NCBI GenBank assembly: GCA_030685235.1
Contig: MU839093.1
Location: 62,001-126,000 of the forward strand
Direction of reading: 5' to 3'
Source: Copromyces sp. CBS 386.78
Taxonomy: Eukaryota > Ascomycota > Sordariomycetes > Sordariales > Sordariaceae
DNA length: 64,000 nt
Position 1 is the stretch's first letter. Every line of letters starts with the position of its first letter. Made by a program: the position numbers and the translations under genes. Below the pieces are notes generated by a model that saw only the letters and a list, made by a program, of their open reading frames with translations, searched no databases and was not told where the DNA came from. Below, piece by piece: positions 48,206-58,468 of this stretch.

Positions 48206-50128
48206 ATGAACGGCCTGTCTGGGACAGCCGCAGTCGGCTCTCTCGTCAACTACGTCGGCTTTCTAACTTTCTACGCCGGCTTTCTTGATGCAGGACTGCT
48301 GGCCTTTTTCTTTCTTGTTCGCAATGGTTTCTTCGGCGGAACCACAATCGAGATATGCGCAGGAGTTGCGAAAATCTTCGCCGCCACCGCGGTTATTTTC
48401 CTGCTTTTCCAGCTCATCCAGCTCTTCCGACTTCGATGGGCAACTGTCGAAAATCCAGAATGGGACGGGCCAGGACAAGTTCTTCTTCTGCCATGCCGAA
48501 CGACGCATACGAGACTCAGCCCGAAAAGTCACACGTTCTCTTACGCCTATCTTGTCGTTGGAGTTCCTGTCGGTTACCGAGGTAACGCAGCCAACATGGT
48601 TTCCGTTGGAGTCAAGCAAACATCGGGCTGGGCCTCATGGTTCTCGCCAACATCACAGCTGCAAAAGGGATGGTTTGACGTGGATCCCTCTGACTATCTG
48701 CAGCGTGAAAGCGAGGAGTTGACCTTGCGCGAAAAGCTCGATACTTACCTTCAAACTCAGGTATGGACACTCGCACTCTTTCTACGAGGCGTTTGCTAAC
48801 CCGTCCAGGGCGTTGACCCGGCAACATACCCTTATGCCTACTTGGTTACAGCAGCTCGATTCCTCTGCTATCACTTCAACCCTGTCTCCTTCTGGTACCT
48901 ATACGATTCGCACAAATCACTAGCCGCCATGATCCTGGAAGTGAACAATACCTTCGGGGAACGACACATGTACTTCTTAAAAAGGGATCATGTACCGGGT
49001 AGTCTGAACTATCACCCACAGGGCTACCCGGTAGATTGCGAGAACCAGTACGTGGGTGCGATAGAAGACCATGCCAATGGAATCCCCTTCACACAGGCAT
49101 GGCCAAAGGTCTTCCATGTCTCGCCATTCAACTCACGAAAGGGATATTATTCCATGATAGCCACTGACCCCTTGAGCCCTCGCAACAATGGAAAACCCAT
49201 AGTCGATGTCACCATTAAACTTTCGACGTCGGAAGGCCACGACAAATTGGTGGCAAGACTTCATCATGAGGGCCCGGCCATTGACCCGTTTTCCATGACC
49301 ACTTGCCACAAAGCCAGATTCATAGGATCTTGGGGATGGGTTGGCTTTGCCACTGCCCCTCGTATCCTCTTGCAAGCTCGCGCGCTGTACTTTTATCGCC
49401 AGCTCCATGTTTGGTTTCGTCCGGAACCTTCCAAGGGGACCATCGCTCGGAACGCCAATTCTATTGAGTCGCAACTGGAGAAAGTCTTCCGGAGATTCTT
49501 GCGACACCTGGTTGAGAAAGCGACCATTCCCCTCGAGGTCAGCTATATCGCCAGCGGAATAGCCCATGACACTGAAAGGATGCTCTCTCATAAGGCCACT
49601 GACGACAAGCGCAGCATTGAGAGACTTGAGTTTAAGGTCCTCACGCCCGCATTTTACTCGCGGTTTGTGTACTACGCACACGACGTCGAGGCCTTCTTCA
49701 GTGAGATGAACGAAAACTGCACCATATGGTTGTCCAATCCAAGGGTTTTACCCGCGCTGGCTCTGCGGAAAACATTTCCGCCCCCGTTGAGCATCACGAA
49801 TCCCTGGGAATTCTTGGCCTTCAAGTGCATTCAACATCTGCGAAGACGACCCGACCCCATCGAGAGGCCGTTGACCTCGAACGCGGTCCCACGTACGAGA
49901 CAAGCAGCGGTCGATATTCGAAACTTCCGTCCTTCGTTCATGGATGCCTATGTCCTGACACACGAGGATCCTGCCACTAAAGCCGCGTATAAGGAGTGCG
50001 TCTTGAAACTGTTCTTAGCGGACAGGATTGCATTCGGATATGTCTCGGTTCTCGAAGCCCAGCGATTTGTGGCATTGGCGTGGTTCGCATGGATGCTCGC
50101 ATCCCCCCCTTGGCGTGGCAGTTGCTAA
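48206..50128 (+). CDS. DUF1365 family membrane protein
   Basis: Exon 1 is 48206-48760, the intron 48761-48808 (48 nt, GTATGG...CCAG) and exon 2 48809-50128, giving 624 residues. Two hydrophobic helices lie near the N-terminus (about residues 15-43 and 50-75). The DUF1365 region follows: VLLLPCRTTHTRLSPKSHTF and SYAYLVVGVPVGY match its conserved start, and after the junction come AARFLCYHFNPVSFWYLYD and EVNNTFGERHMYFL. Biochemical function of this family is not established; in bacteria members sit near fatty-acid cyclopropanation genes. A membrane-anchored lipid-related role is inference. The C-terminal 150 residues show no domain I recognise. The intron is short but phase-0 on both sides and restores TQ-GVDPATYPYAY in frame. 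Confidence 0.85.
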
Positions 50129-52092
50129 CAGAGATCTATTATCGGGAGGGCGTCGTGCTGATTTCTGTGGGCGATTGAGGGAACAGAGGGCATCTACTTG
50201 ATGGTCAGGAATCATAGTTTGAGGTTGTGATGGTGTGGTTGAAGGATGCTGAAATCCTTATCTCTGCGACTGAGGGTGCGCGTCTTCGACATTGGATTTT
50301 TGGCTTGTGGTCAAAAGGCGAGGAGGAGGCTGTCATGTTTCCAAATACACCATTTCGAAGCCGAGTGCGGCAGACGTTGCAAACATTTTGCGGTGAGTCT
50401 TCTGGATGCTCAGGGATCAATGACTAACTGATAGGCCACTCCTTCCATCTTGGACGTAGATGGGTGCCTGCATTGACCATGGGAATAGACAGCCCATTCC
50501 ACCATTCGGAGTTTTGTTTCGTAAAAAGTCCATCAGAGCGGAGTTCCGATTCCGTAGCCTGCCGCCGAGTATATGAGATCTCATGGATGGGATCTGGATT
50601 CCGAATAGCGGAAACTCCGCTGTATTACTTTTTACCATGGGGCGACATGCCCTCGGAAGCAAGGTAAGCATAGCAAAGAGGTGCGGGTTACACAAACCAG
50701 ATCCAATGTTATCAATTCCAAATCATGATGCGGGAAACACAGTGTTTCGGCGTTTATGCTTGCGCCCCCTGTATCAACAGCCAGCTAAGGAGTAAGCAGT
50801 CTGTGGAGCTCCGTTTACCGGCATCCCCAACGCGGGGTTCACAAAAAGTACAATGACAAATATTCGGTCGGTCAAGCTCAACACCCTTACGGGCTTCCAA
50901 ATACCCCAGATAGCGCAGCACCTTGACAAATATTGGACTTGGTTTCGGGATCATCACCCTTTGGACTTTTTCCGGGCCATGGTTCACTCGCCGCGGAAGT
51001 CGGTTTCTTGAGGTTACGGTGAACTCTACCATCCGGATAGGGCCTCATACCTTCACCCCACTGCCGCAGGTGCTCTAACTTCGCTTAATCCTCAAGATGA
51101 AGGATATCTGAGGCAGCTAACGCAGCTCCCATCATCTGGTATAACGGATGACATACACGTAGCTCGGAGGACCTTTGCCTCTCCGCTGTCATTACATGTT
51201 GGGTATCTACGTGGATGCTGTTTGGGAGCTTTTCAGCAAATGAGTCCTTGAATATTCAGAGACGACAACCTTTCGTTGGCGACTTGGCGGATCTGTCACG
51301 CTGCCACCGCTAAAACACCTACCCCGTATGCACCTAGTGATTCCTAGGCGAGTAACCGAAACCTAAAATGTCAGCAAAAGTCCCATCTGGGTATCTTTGT
51401 GTTAGTTTCGGAAATATTCTAAGGATCTCAATGGCTGGACGATCATGTACAGATTACTGACGTACAGGCCATGTTTACCCACCCGGGCAGCGGCAACCCC
51501 TATTACCCCATGGGAAATAGTCAACTCGGTATCTACAGAACCTCATGCTACATGATAGCCGCACTGCTACTTACCCAGTAGGTGATGTTCATCCAGCCTC
51601 GAAGGAGCTCACCCTCAACTTGCCGTGTTGGTTGGTGAAGTGGGGTTTGAGACCTTGTCTGTAGCAGTGTGGAGGGCAAGATTACCATGCGTGCAGCATG
51701 GAACTGATTCGTCGTCCTCTGAGGCGTCAGGGCGTATGCCAACTCCTGTCTTCGGACGGCGAGGCTGTGAAATGGAGTTTATGGATGGAGCTTTGGACTT
51801 TGATTACGGAGACCATGATTTGAGTTCCCTGATTGATAGGGCGGGAGCGAGTTGGGGAGCCCTTCCCCGCGTGCATACGTACCTACCACGTCTGCCATGC
51901 TCTAACTTCTATAAAGAACCAAGTGGATTCCTGTCAGGAGCCACTCTCATCCTCAGTTCTTCATCCGCCAGCTTTCTATATAATCCCACCAGCTCTACCA
52001 CTCTTTCGTCCTCGACTCCTTCGTTCGGACATCTTTCTCAACTCAAACCCTTTTCAAACCACAACCCCCCCCCAACAACAACAACCGCCAAC
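50129..52092. other. Intergenic region with GFA-gene promoter
   Basis: About 1.96 kb has no supported gene. A TATA-type sequence (TATATAA, 51977-51983) lies about 110 bp before the GFA start, followed by a CT/CA-rich leader. A long frame (51625 on) is open into the GFA coding sequence in the same frame, but it spans the TATA box and has no domain upstream of the GFA ATG. Confidence 0.6.
51977..51983 (+). promoter_or_regulatory. TATA box of the GFA-family gene
   Basis: TATATAA lies 110 bp upstream of the ATG, followed by pyrimidine-rich and CAA-rich leader sequence common in highly expressed fungal genes. Confidence 0.55.
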
Positions 52093-52975
52093 ATGCCTCT
52101 CACCGGTCACTGCCTTTGCAAGGCTGTCACTTACACCGTCAAGGACACCGAGGAGCCCCTCCTCACTGGCTATGATCACTGCGATGACTGCCAGCGTCAG
52201 TCCGGCTCTACCTACTGTAAGTTCACCTTCCAAGAGTTGAACATTCTCGGGATGTTTCCCTTTCTCAGAAACGGGATGGGGGAAAGAATTGCTCTCGTAG
52301 CAGGCACTTTTCTTCCACCGCCGAGCTCGGGATAGCTCCCCAATCGAGCCAGCTCCCTCTACCCCGCCCCACCCCCGCAATATCTCAACAATAATCTGCA
52401 ATTGTTCTGCAGCTGCAGCACAGGGCTTTCAGTGATCCTAGAGGTAGCTGTACCGACTATGTAGCTCCAGCAGCTTCATGGTTGAATGGCCGCTGGAAAA
52501 CCTCTACCCAAGCACATAACCCGAACCCTGATATAATCACCACCCGCTTTCCTTCTCCCTTCGCCATGACTGCCGGATCGAGACCCAAGCACAGATAAGC
52601 TGACATACCACACAGCTCTTGTTGCCATAGTCCTCAAGGACAAGCTCGAGGTCAACGGCCCCATCAAGAAGTGGAAGGGCACCGCCGATTCCGGCAACGC
52701 CGTCTGGCGCTGGTTCTGCGAGGAGTGCGGCTCCCCCATCGCCCACGACCCCGAGGGTGCCCCCGAAATCATTGCTCTCAAGGGTGGCTCTCTTTCTACT
52801 GAGATCAAGAAGACGCTTAAGCCTGTAGGTGTTCTCTTCTCTCTTGCAGGCGCTTACGAAATGGAACATATAACTGACTGGTTGGAAACAATAGGACACC
52901 GAGATCTGGACCAAGACCAAGCTCCCCTTCTGCCAGGAGCACTTGGCCAAGCCCTTCGATGGCATGCCCCAGTAA
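52093..52975 (+). CDS. GFA family zinc-binding protein (glutathione-dependent formaldehyde-activating enzyme fold)
   Basis: Three exons (52093-52216, 52616-52824, 52895-52975) encode 137 residues. Introns are 52217-52615 (399 nt, GTAAGT...CACAG) and 52825-52894 (GTAGGT...ATAG). Zinc ligands are intact: GHCLCK near the start, HCDDCQRQSG, and FCEECGSPI. The junctions give STYSLVAIVLKDKLEV and TLKPDTEIWTKTK, both normal for the family. Some bacterial GFA proteins condense formaldehyde with glutathione; most fungal members have no proven substrate, so the name describes a fold. Length is typical. The first intron is unusually long for this genome, and I see nothing coding in it. The ATG has an ideal context (GCCAACATGCC). 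Confidence 0.9.
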
Positions 52976-53246
52976 ACTGGCGGCTTTGAGCCTTTTGTCG
53001 ATTTGTGTGAATAAAATTGATGGGTGGACGTTTGAGATATGAGAAATGAGATACCTTGGGCGAGCGGTCGGTTTTTTTGGGATAGCATACTATGTCCTGG
53101 ACCGACGGTGATGGTGGCGGCGTAAATTATGATTTGAAATACAAACGAACTTGAAGTAAAGCACTTGGAAAATGTGCTATTCGTGCACGTAGTCAACGAC
53201 GTCTGCTGCGACTTAACACCTGAAGGATGTACACAATCTGTTTTCG

Positions 53247-53444
53247 ATGGCTGCCGAGCAAAGCAGGAAGGTGTCGGGGAAGAAGCTTGCTAAAGGCGTA
53301 AGTCACTCTTCCACCTTCCCCCCCCCTCCTCCCCAACATTTAATAACCCAAGACAAGACCAATAGGCCTATGGCAAAGACCGCTCTCATCGAGCGCAAAT
53401 ATATCCCCACCAACCCTGAGCTGCGGCCCATGAAGTTCGCCTAA
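53247..53444 (+). CDS. Uncertain small ORF, possibly spliced
   Basis: An ATG with good context opens MAAEQSRKVSGKKLAKG. A consensus donor GTAAGT follows at 53298. If the acceptor is TAG at 53365, the product is a 34-residue basic peptide ending YPHQP. If it is AAG at 53357, the product is 45 residues ending KYIPTNPELRPMKFA. If unspliced, the frame is open for 65 codons. A TAATAAC branch-point-like sequence and a pyrimidine run favour splicing at the TAG. I recognise no family in any version. It is 270 bp downstream of the GFA gene on the same strand. It could be a real small gene or part of a longer transcript. Confidence 0.35.
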   Translation: MAAEQSRKVSGKKLAKGVSHSSTFPPPPPQHLITQDKTNRPMAKTALIERKYIPTNPELRPMKFA

Positions 53445-54899
53445 AAGGTGCAGTTCTTCACCATATCGACCTTACGACGGAGTTGAGCAGCTTTGAAGCC
53501 TCGGTAGAAAAGTGTGATTGAAATACTTGGGGACGGGCAAGTTATAAGGTATGGTAACTGAATGCGTGATAGGCAACATCCCGACATGAAGCATGAACCA
53601 TGCCTGATCGTCGGAATAGTGGCAAGAGTACAGGTAAGAACCTGAAACTCTCGTGAATCTTGGCAGGAACGTCAACACACCTTGGCATGTTCGTCCACAC
53701 CTTCCTTTGTGATTTGGATGCAGAAGCGTTATCCATTTGTAGAAAGAAGCGTGTAGAGGACAGGATATTCCGGGCTGATGGGGACTTAAATTGAGGAAAG
53801 TTCGATGTGCTGGTCGTGCCTTCTCTTACACCTTTGCCACCTTCCTTCCTTTCACCGCAACGAGGATCTCCAAATTCTCGTCGGCCAAAAAGCCGGCATG
53901 ACCAGTTCATGATTGAAGGGAGATTGTCGACAGGATTCCGACCCATCGGATTCTCGGGCCAGTTTCAAAATCCAACTCTGTTTCTGTTCACCCAACATGC
54001 GCTATCATTCCAACCACACACCTGCTGGCGCAAATCGACCGAGGCCCAGACAATTCCGCCATAGCGCTAGTATCTCGGGCGAGAATCTCAACTTCTTCAT
54101 ATCACCGCGTATCGAGCCCTCGGAGACATGGGCGACGGGAGTCAATACTCAGAACCGCCGTACGACTCGATGGTGTAGCGAAACGCTGCATGGAACTTTG
54201 TGTTTGATACCACCACCGACCAACTCGCCTCGCTTTCCTCTTTGGGATTTGGCTTGCTTTTGGCTCTTCTCCCCTTCTTGGCGAGTCCTCGCACGGAACT
54301 GAGAGACGTTTTTATTGCCCTCGGTGGCTTTTACAGAGAAGACACACACCACTGTCACCCACTGTGAGCAAAGACAACAACGCCCATGTTCTGCATTTCC
54401 AAATTCCCACTGTTCATATGTCGTGCAGGTTCAGTAAGTTCTTCGCCCCGCCACTAGGACCAGTCCGGAGGTCTGGGCCGCTGTGCCACCGGGAAGCCTT
54501 TTGCCCGTTGCAGCGGCACGTTGCTTGGGAATAATGGAGCCTCAACAGGTAGCCAGGCCCCCGGATCCTTCAAGTCACCATCCCTCGGCGCGCTTACAAG
54601 GACGGGATTTGGCAGAAGACAACGCGGTTTTTTCCTCAATGCTGACATGCCCTGAGATTTTTAGGTAGTGAAGCAGTCGCTCGCAATTTGTCTTCTTTGC
54701 TTGCTTCACAGCCTCATCTGTTCACCCGCCTTCAACACCATTGCCGTCGTCGGCGCTCGTTCCCCCTTGCACATCACTCCGGAACAGACAGCTAGCCCCG
54801 CGTCACCTTCCGAGAGTCATGGTTTAGGGCTGTTTCCTTCAAGTACCCACACACCACCGACGATCTTCAGGATATAACAAGACTCTTGTATACCCATCC
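53445..54899. other. Intergenic region upstream of the cysteine-rich membrane protein
   Basis: About 1.45 kb has overlapping short frames on both strands, none with a domain. A frame at 54668-54877 resembles a signal peptide but has no ATG. No RNA gene is seen. Confidence 0.55.
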
Positions 54900-56499
54900 A
54901 TGACCATGATGGAGGCTTCCATCCGAGTCCGAGTCCGAGTCCTGGCCTTGCTCGTCTGGCTCATACCGTCTATTGTGACCGTTGTTGCCTATGAGAACTT
55001 CCAAGCCGTGGAAACGGGCGTCCTGTTGTCTCCTCGATACTTCCAAGAGTACGCTGCCTCAAATGCGAGTCCGCTTGAGAAGCGGCAGGGCCAGTTTCAA
55101 TGCCCCAATAACCAACACTCGTGTAAGAACTATGCATGCCAGATTTGCAGGGCTGGAAAGGCTGACAAGGCGATCTTGCATGATGTTTAGGCCTCGAAAT
55201 TGGGAATGGTGGTGCCGGTTTCTGCTGTGGGAACGATCAATTGTATGTGCTCCTTCCTCGTCTTGGCCATGGACTCCTCTCCTACCTTGACTGTATCTGG
55301 ATAGACCATTGCTTTTGGTTTATCATCTTTCTGTGCTCCGCTCTCTTATAACCCCATTTGCTGATCGCTCCCACAGTTGTCAGGCTAACTCTACTGCCTT
55401 GGACAAGGCAGCATGTTGCGCGATCGGGTCCAACTGTGGTTCTCCCTGCACGTCAAGCTCGACCTTATGCGCCCTCCCAAAAACTATAACAACAGATGGC
55501 ACATCCACCGTGAGCCTTCAATCAGCTTGTTGCGCGCGCCAATGCCGTGTCTCCTTCTACCGCTGCCCACAATCCCTCGGTAATGGCTGCTGTCCATACG
55601 GCCAGGCTTGCGGCGAAGGCGGCCAATGTATCGCTACCGTCACGTCCTCGTCCTCACTCAGCACACTGGTCCCGATGGTCCCTTCAGGTTGCACGACTAG
55701 CCAAACCTCCTGCGACGCCAGCATGGGCGGCGGATGTTGTGATCTCACTCAGAGCTGCACCCAAATCACCGGCAAAGCCTTTTGCGCCGAACGCGCTGCC
55801 AGCCCAACCATCAGCGGCATCGCCGAGTTTCACCCCGATCCCGGTCTGAGCGCGGGCGCAAAAGCTGGTATTGCCATTGGCGTGGTAGTCGGCTTTGGCC
55901 TGGTCATTGGCGTCTTGACGTGGTGGTGTCTGCGATCGCGCAGGCGCAGAAGGGCAAGCGAAGCGGGCGGCGCAACAGCTAGCACCTCGCATCGCTCGGG
56001 GCCAAGCAGAATTATCGGCGCCATCATCGGTGGAGGGGCGAGAGGACAGCAGCCCATGTCCGAAGTCACGTCTGATGTCCAATCTCGACCTGGAGGGACT
56101 CAAGATTATTTCGGCCCCGAGGCCGCGGTTGGGCCTTACTCTGATTCTAGGTTGCCATCGACGGGCACGACCCCCGGTGTAGATAGGGATAGGGGAGTTC
56201 CGCTCCAGCCGCATGGTCCTGGTGATATTGCAGTGCCAGTCGAAATTGACTCGAGGATGATGACAGAGCAGGGTCACCAAGGGGTTGGGGTCTCAGCGAC
56301 ACCGACGTCGCAATATGCTGCGGCGACTGGGCAACCCCCTGGTAACCAAGAGGAAGTCGGAGAGCGATATGAGCTGTATGGATCTGGTCCGTTGGATATG
56401 GAAGCTGGGCCGGTGTCGCCTCTGTATACGCCGTCACCGCATACGGAAACCGTAAGGACGCCATCTCAGGAGGCGCCGAAACCGGTAGAGAAATTTTGA
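54900..56499 (+). CDS. Cysteine-rich single-pass membrane protein, likely secreted ectodomain
   Basis: Three exons (54900-55122, 55191-55242, 55377-56499) encode about 465 residues. Introns are 55123-55190 and 55243-55376. The first junction recreates HSCLEIGNGGAGFCCGNDQ. An N-terminal signal peptide (VLALLVWLIPSIVTVVA, residues about 14-30) leads to an ectodomain with many paired cysteines (GFCC, AACC, SACC, NGCC, GGGCCDL). A Ser/Thr-rich stretch and one membrane helix follow (AGIAIGVVVGFGLVIGVLTW, then WCLRSRRRRR as a positive stop-transfer). The cytoplasmic tail of about 170 residues is Gly/Pro/Ser-rich and lacks a kinase or other domain. The layout resembles fungal cell-wall or surface sensor proteins, but there is no WSC or CFEM signature, so ligand and role are unknown. 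A KR site (LEKRQG) at about residue 60 could be cleaved by a Kex2-type protease. Confidence 0.8.
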
Positions 56500-57029
56500 G
56501 GTGCTTTTTGGCTTGGAAGAGTGTTGCCGAGTACAAAGATAGGTTGAGCGAGTTAGCAGATTATTATAATATGGGAAATCAATGTTCGATACCAGGATTG
56601 AACTCGCCTCATTTGCCTCCTAGCTAGGTCTTTGCAAAGCGAAGGTCAACATGAGAAGGAGTTGAATGATAGTCGTGTGCAGTTTGATACCCAGAAACCC
56701 TTTCAGTCAGTCAAAGGAAGAAGTAGAAAAAAAAGATGGGTTTCAAATTCGCTATGCTTGATTGCTTACTTGCTGTCCCCGCGTTTCATAGAATTGACCC
56801 AAACGAGATATCCCCAAACACCATCAGAAATAGACCAGAGATGAACGCCATGTGGTTGAGCACCGTGTCCTTAAAAGATCCGTTATCGGACAGAATCGCT
56901 CTTTGGATGGTACTATGACCCCAGAGAGGATTCACCACCGATACGTTCAATCCCATGAAAATCCAAACAAACAAAAAATTGACAACCGAAATAACAAAAG
57001 GGTATGTATGACAAAAAACACAACCACAT
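56500..57029. other. Convergent 3' intergenic region before al-3
   Basis: About 530 bp lies between two convergent stop codons. It likely holds both 3' untranslated regions. Nothing else is identified. Confidence 0.6.
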
Positions 57030-58331
57030 TCACTCCTTCTTCCCATTCTCCTGCTGCACATTCTCTTCCTGATGAAGCATAATGCGATCCAGAATCTTGT
57101 GAATCCCTCCGCTCTTCCCCCTTCCATCATCAATCTCCTCCGTCATCTTCCTCGCCCTCTCCACCAGCACCTTTATGACCTTGCGGGTATACTCAAAGCT
57201 GCCCGTGGTCTCCATGTACGCCACCGCGTACCTCTTCACTTGCTCATCGTCCGTCTTTTGCTTGAGAATGTTGAGCAGCTGCATGTTGCTCGGGTTCGAC
57301 CGGATGCTGTGAATGACAGGGAAACTGAACTTGCCCTCCGTGAGGTCCTCGCACATGCCCTTGTTGGCCGTGTACTCGCGGTTCCACAAGTTATGGTAGT
57401 CATCCGCGATCTGGAAGATCAAGCCGATGATGTTGACAAGCGGCACGCAGTCCACCGGCGACCGCGACTCGGCTTGCATCAGCTTGATTCCCAGCCGGAA
57501 AAGGCCGCCCGTCTTGTTGGATACCATCTCCAGGTAGTCGTCCTCGGTAGGGCAGGTGAGCGTGTCACGCCAGAAGAGATCCATGCCCTGGCCCCGGTGC
57601 AGGTTCAGCAGTTCTTCGGAAAAGATGCTGACGGCTTTGGGGTTCTTGAGCTTCTGCAGCTCCTGTAAAGCGTGGAAGTACACGTAGTTGGACGTGTTGA
57701 TGGTCTGCGGGATGCCGAAGATGGAGTGAGCGACAGGAAAGCCGCGGCGCAGGACGCTGTTGTCCTCGACGTCGTCGACGAGCAAGGAGGCCGTGTGCAG
57801 CATGCTGATCACTTTGGTAATCACCTCGAGACTTTCGGAAGGCACGTCGAGCCAGGCGTTGAAGGCTTTCACCATCTGCGAGCGGATGTCCTTGCCTGGG
57901 TGCCCGTTGAGATAGTCGTACGGGCCCGTGAGGACTTTCTCCTTCTCTTCGGACCAGGTGCGTCGTGAGGGGCTGAAGAAGTCTTCGGTTGCAAAACGGT
58001 CTGGGTTCGGGGGAGGCTGAGGCGGTTGGGGCGCCATTGTGTATGGCGAGAAGGATGTTGGGAGCATGCTGGAGGGACCGATTTGGGCGACCGAGGCCTT
58101 GCGTTTACGGCTTTGCGCCTGGTTTGTTGTAGCCAGACCGGCGGCAGGAGAGATCCAATTGGAGGGGATGGCAAGGGGAATTGGTTGACCGGGAACGGCT
58201 GATGTCAAGGGGTTCGAAGAGGTCCTTGGAGGGATGATGGCGGATGGGAACTTGTTGAAGGGAGCAAGGTCGTCGTTGTTGGAGAGACCAGAAAGCGGGG
58301 CGAGGGGAGATGAGGAGGAAGTTACAGCCAT
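57030..58331 (-). CDS. al-3: Geranylgeranyl diphosphate synthase (albino-3)
   Basis: The enzyme adds isopentenyl diphosphate to farnesyl diphosphate to make C20 geranylgeranyl diphosphate, the precursor of carotenoids (through al-2 and al-1) and of protein prenylation. This intronless gene encodes 433 residues. The first aspartate-rich motif is DDVED (186-190) in [15 protein letters not shown], and the second is DDYHN (310-314) in [13 protein letters not shown] disordered Pro/Ser-rich N-terminus of about 115 residues precedes the prenyltransferase domain, which starts around [17 protein letters not shown]. The start [17 protein letters not shown] and overall sequence match Neurospora AL-3 as I remember it, which I recall as slightly shorter (428). 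An in-frame extension reaches 58481, but it would cross the TATA box, so the ATG at 58331 is preferred. In N. crassa the gene is induced by blue light through the White Collar complex. Confidence 0.97.
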   Translation of the reverse strand: MAVTSSSSPLAPLSGLSNNDDLAPFNKFPSAIIPPRTSSNPLTSAVPGQPIPLAIPSNWISPAAGLATTNQAQSRKRKASVAQIGPSSMLPTSFSPYTMAPQPPQPPPNPDRFATEDFFSPSRRTWSEEKEKVLTGPYDYLNGHPGKDIRSQMVKAFNAWLDVPSESLEVITKVISMLHTASLLVDDVEDNSVLRRGFPVAHSIFGIPQTINTSNYVYFHALQELQKLKNPKAVSIFSEELLNLHRGQGMDLFWRDTLTCPTEDDYLEMVSNKTGGLFRLGIKLMQAESRSPVDCVPLVNIIGLIFQIADDYHNLWNREYTANKGMCEDLTEGKFSFPVIHSIRSNPSNMQLLNILKQKTDDEQVKRYAVAYMETTGSFEYTRKVIKVLVERARKMTEEIDDGRGKSGGIHKILDRIMLHQEENVQQENGKKE

Positions 58332-58444
58332 GGTGACGTGTTCCTTTTCTTTCTTTTTATGTTTATTGGGAAACCGTCGGTACAGGAACATAAACCCCGT
58401 GCGTCGTCTGATGGTCAAATGTGACCGGCGCTCTGGCTGCCTTC

Positions 58445-58462
58445 TTATAAATAGTTCACGTG
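58445..58462 (-). promoter_or_regulatory. al-3 core promoter: TATA box next to a CACGTG E-box
   Basis: On the gene strand, CACGTG (58457-58462) is followed two bases later by a TATA-type CTATTTATAA (58445-58454). The TATA lies about 115 bp before the al-3 ATG, a normal spacing. A palindromic E-box this close to TATA is unusual. Confidence 0.6.
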
Positions 58463-58468
58463 TTGGTG

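Noticed and set aside
51625..52092. Long N-terminal extension of the GFA protein
   Set aside because: It crosses the probable TATA box and carries no conserved sequence; the ATG at 52093 has an ideal context and gives the normal family length.
54668..54877. Signal-peptide-like frame upstream of the cysteine-rich protein
   Set aside because: It has no ATG start (GTG only) and lies in a separate frame from the downstream gene.
56580..56660. tRNA-like T-arm sequence (GTTCAATCC on the minus strand)
   Set aside because: The flanking bases do not form the 5-bp T stem, and no acceptor or anticodon stem can be built around it.
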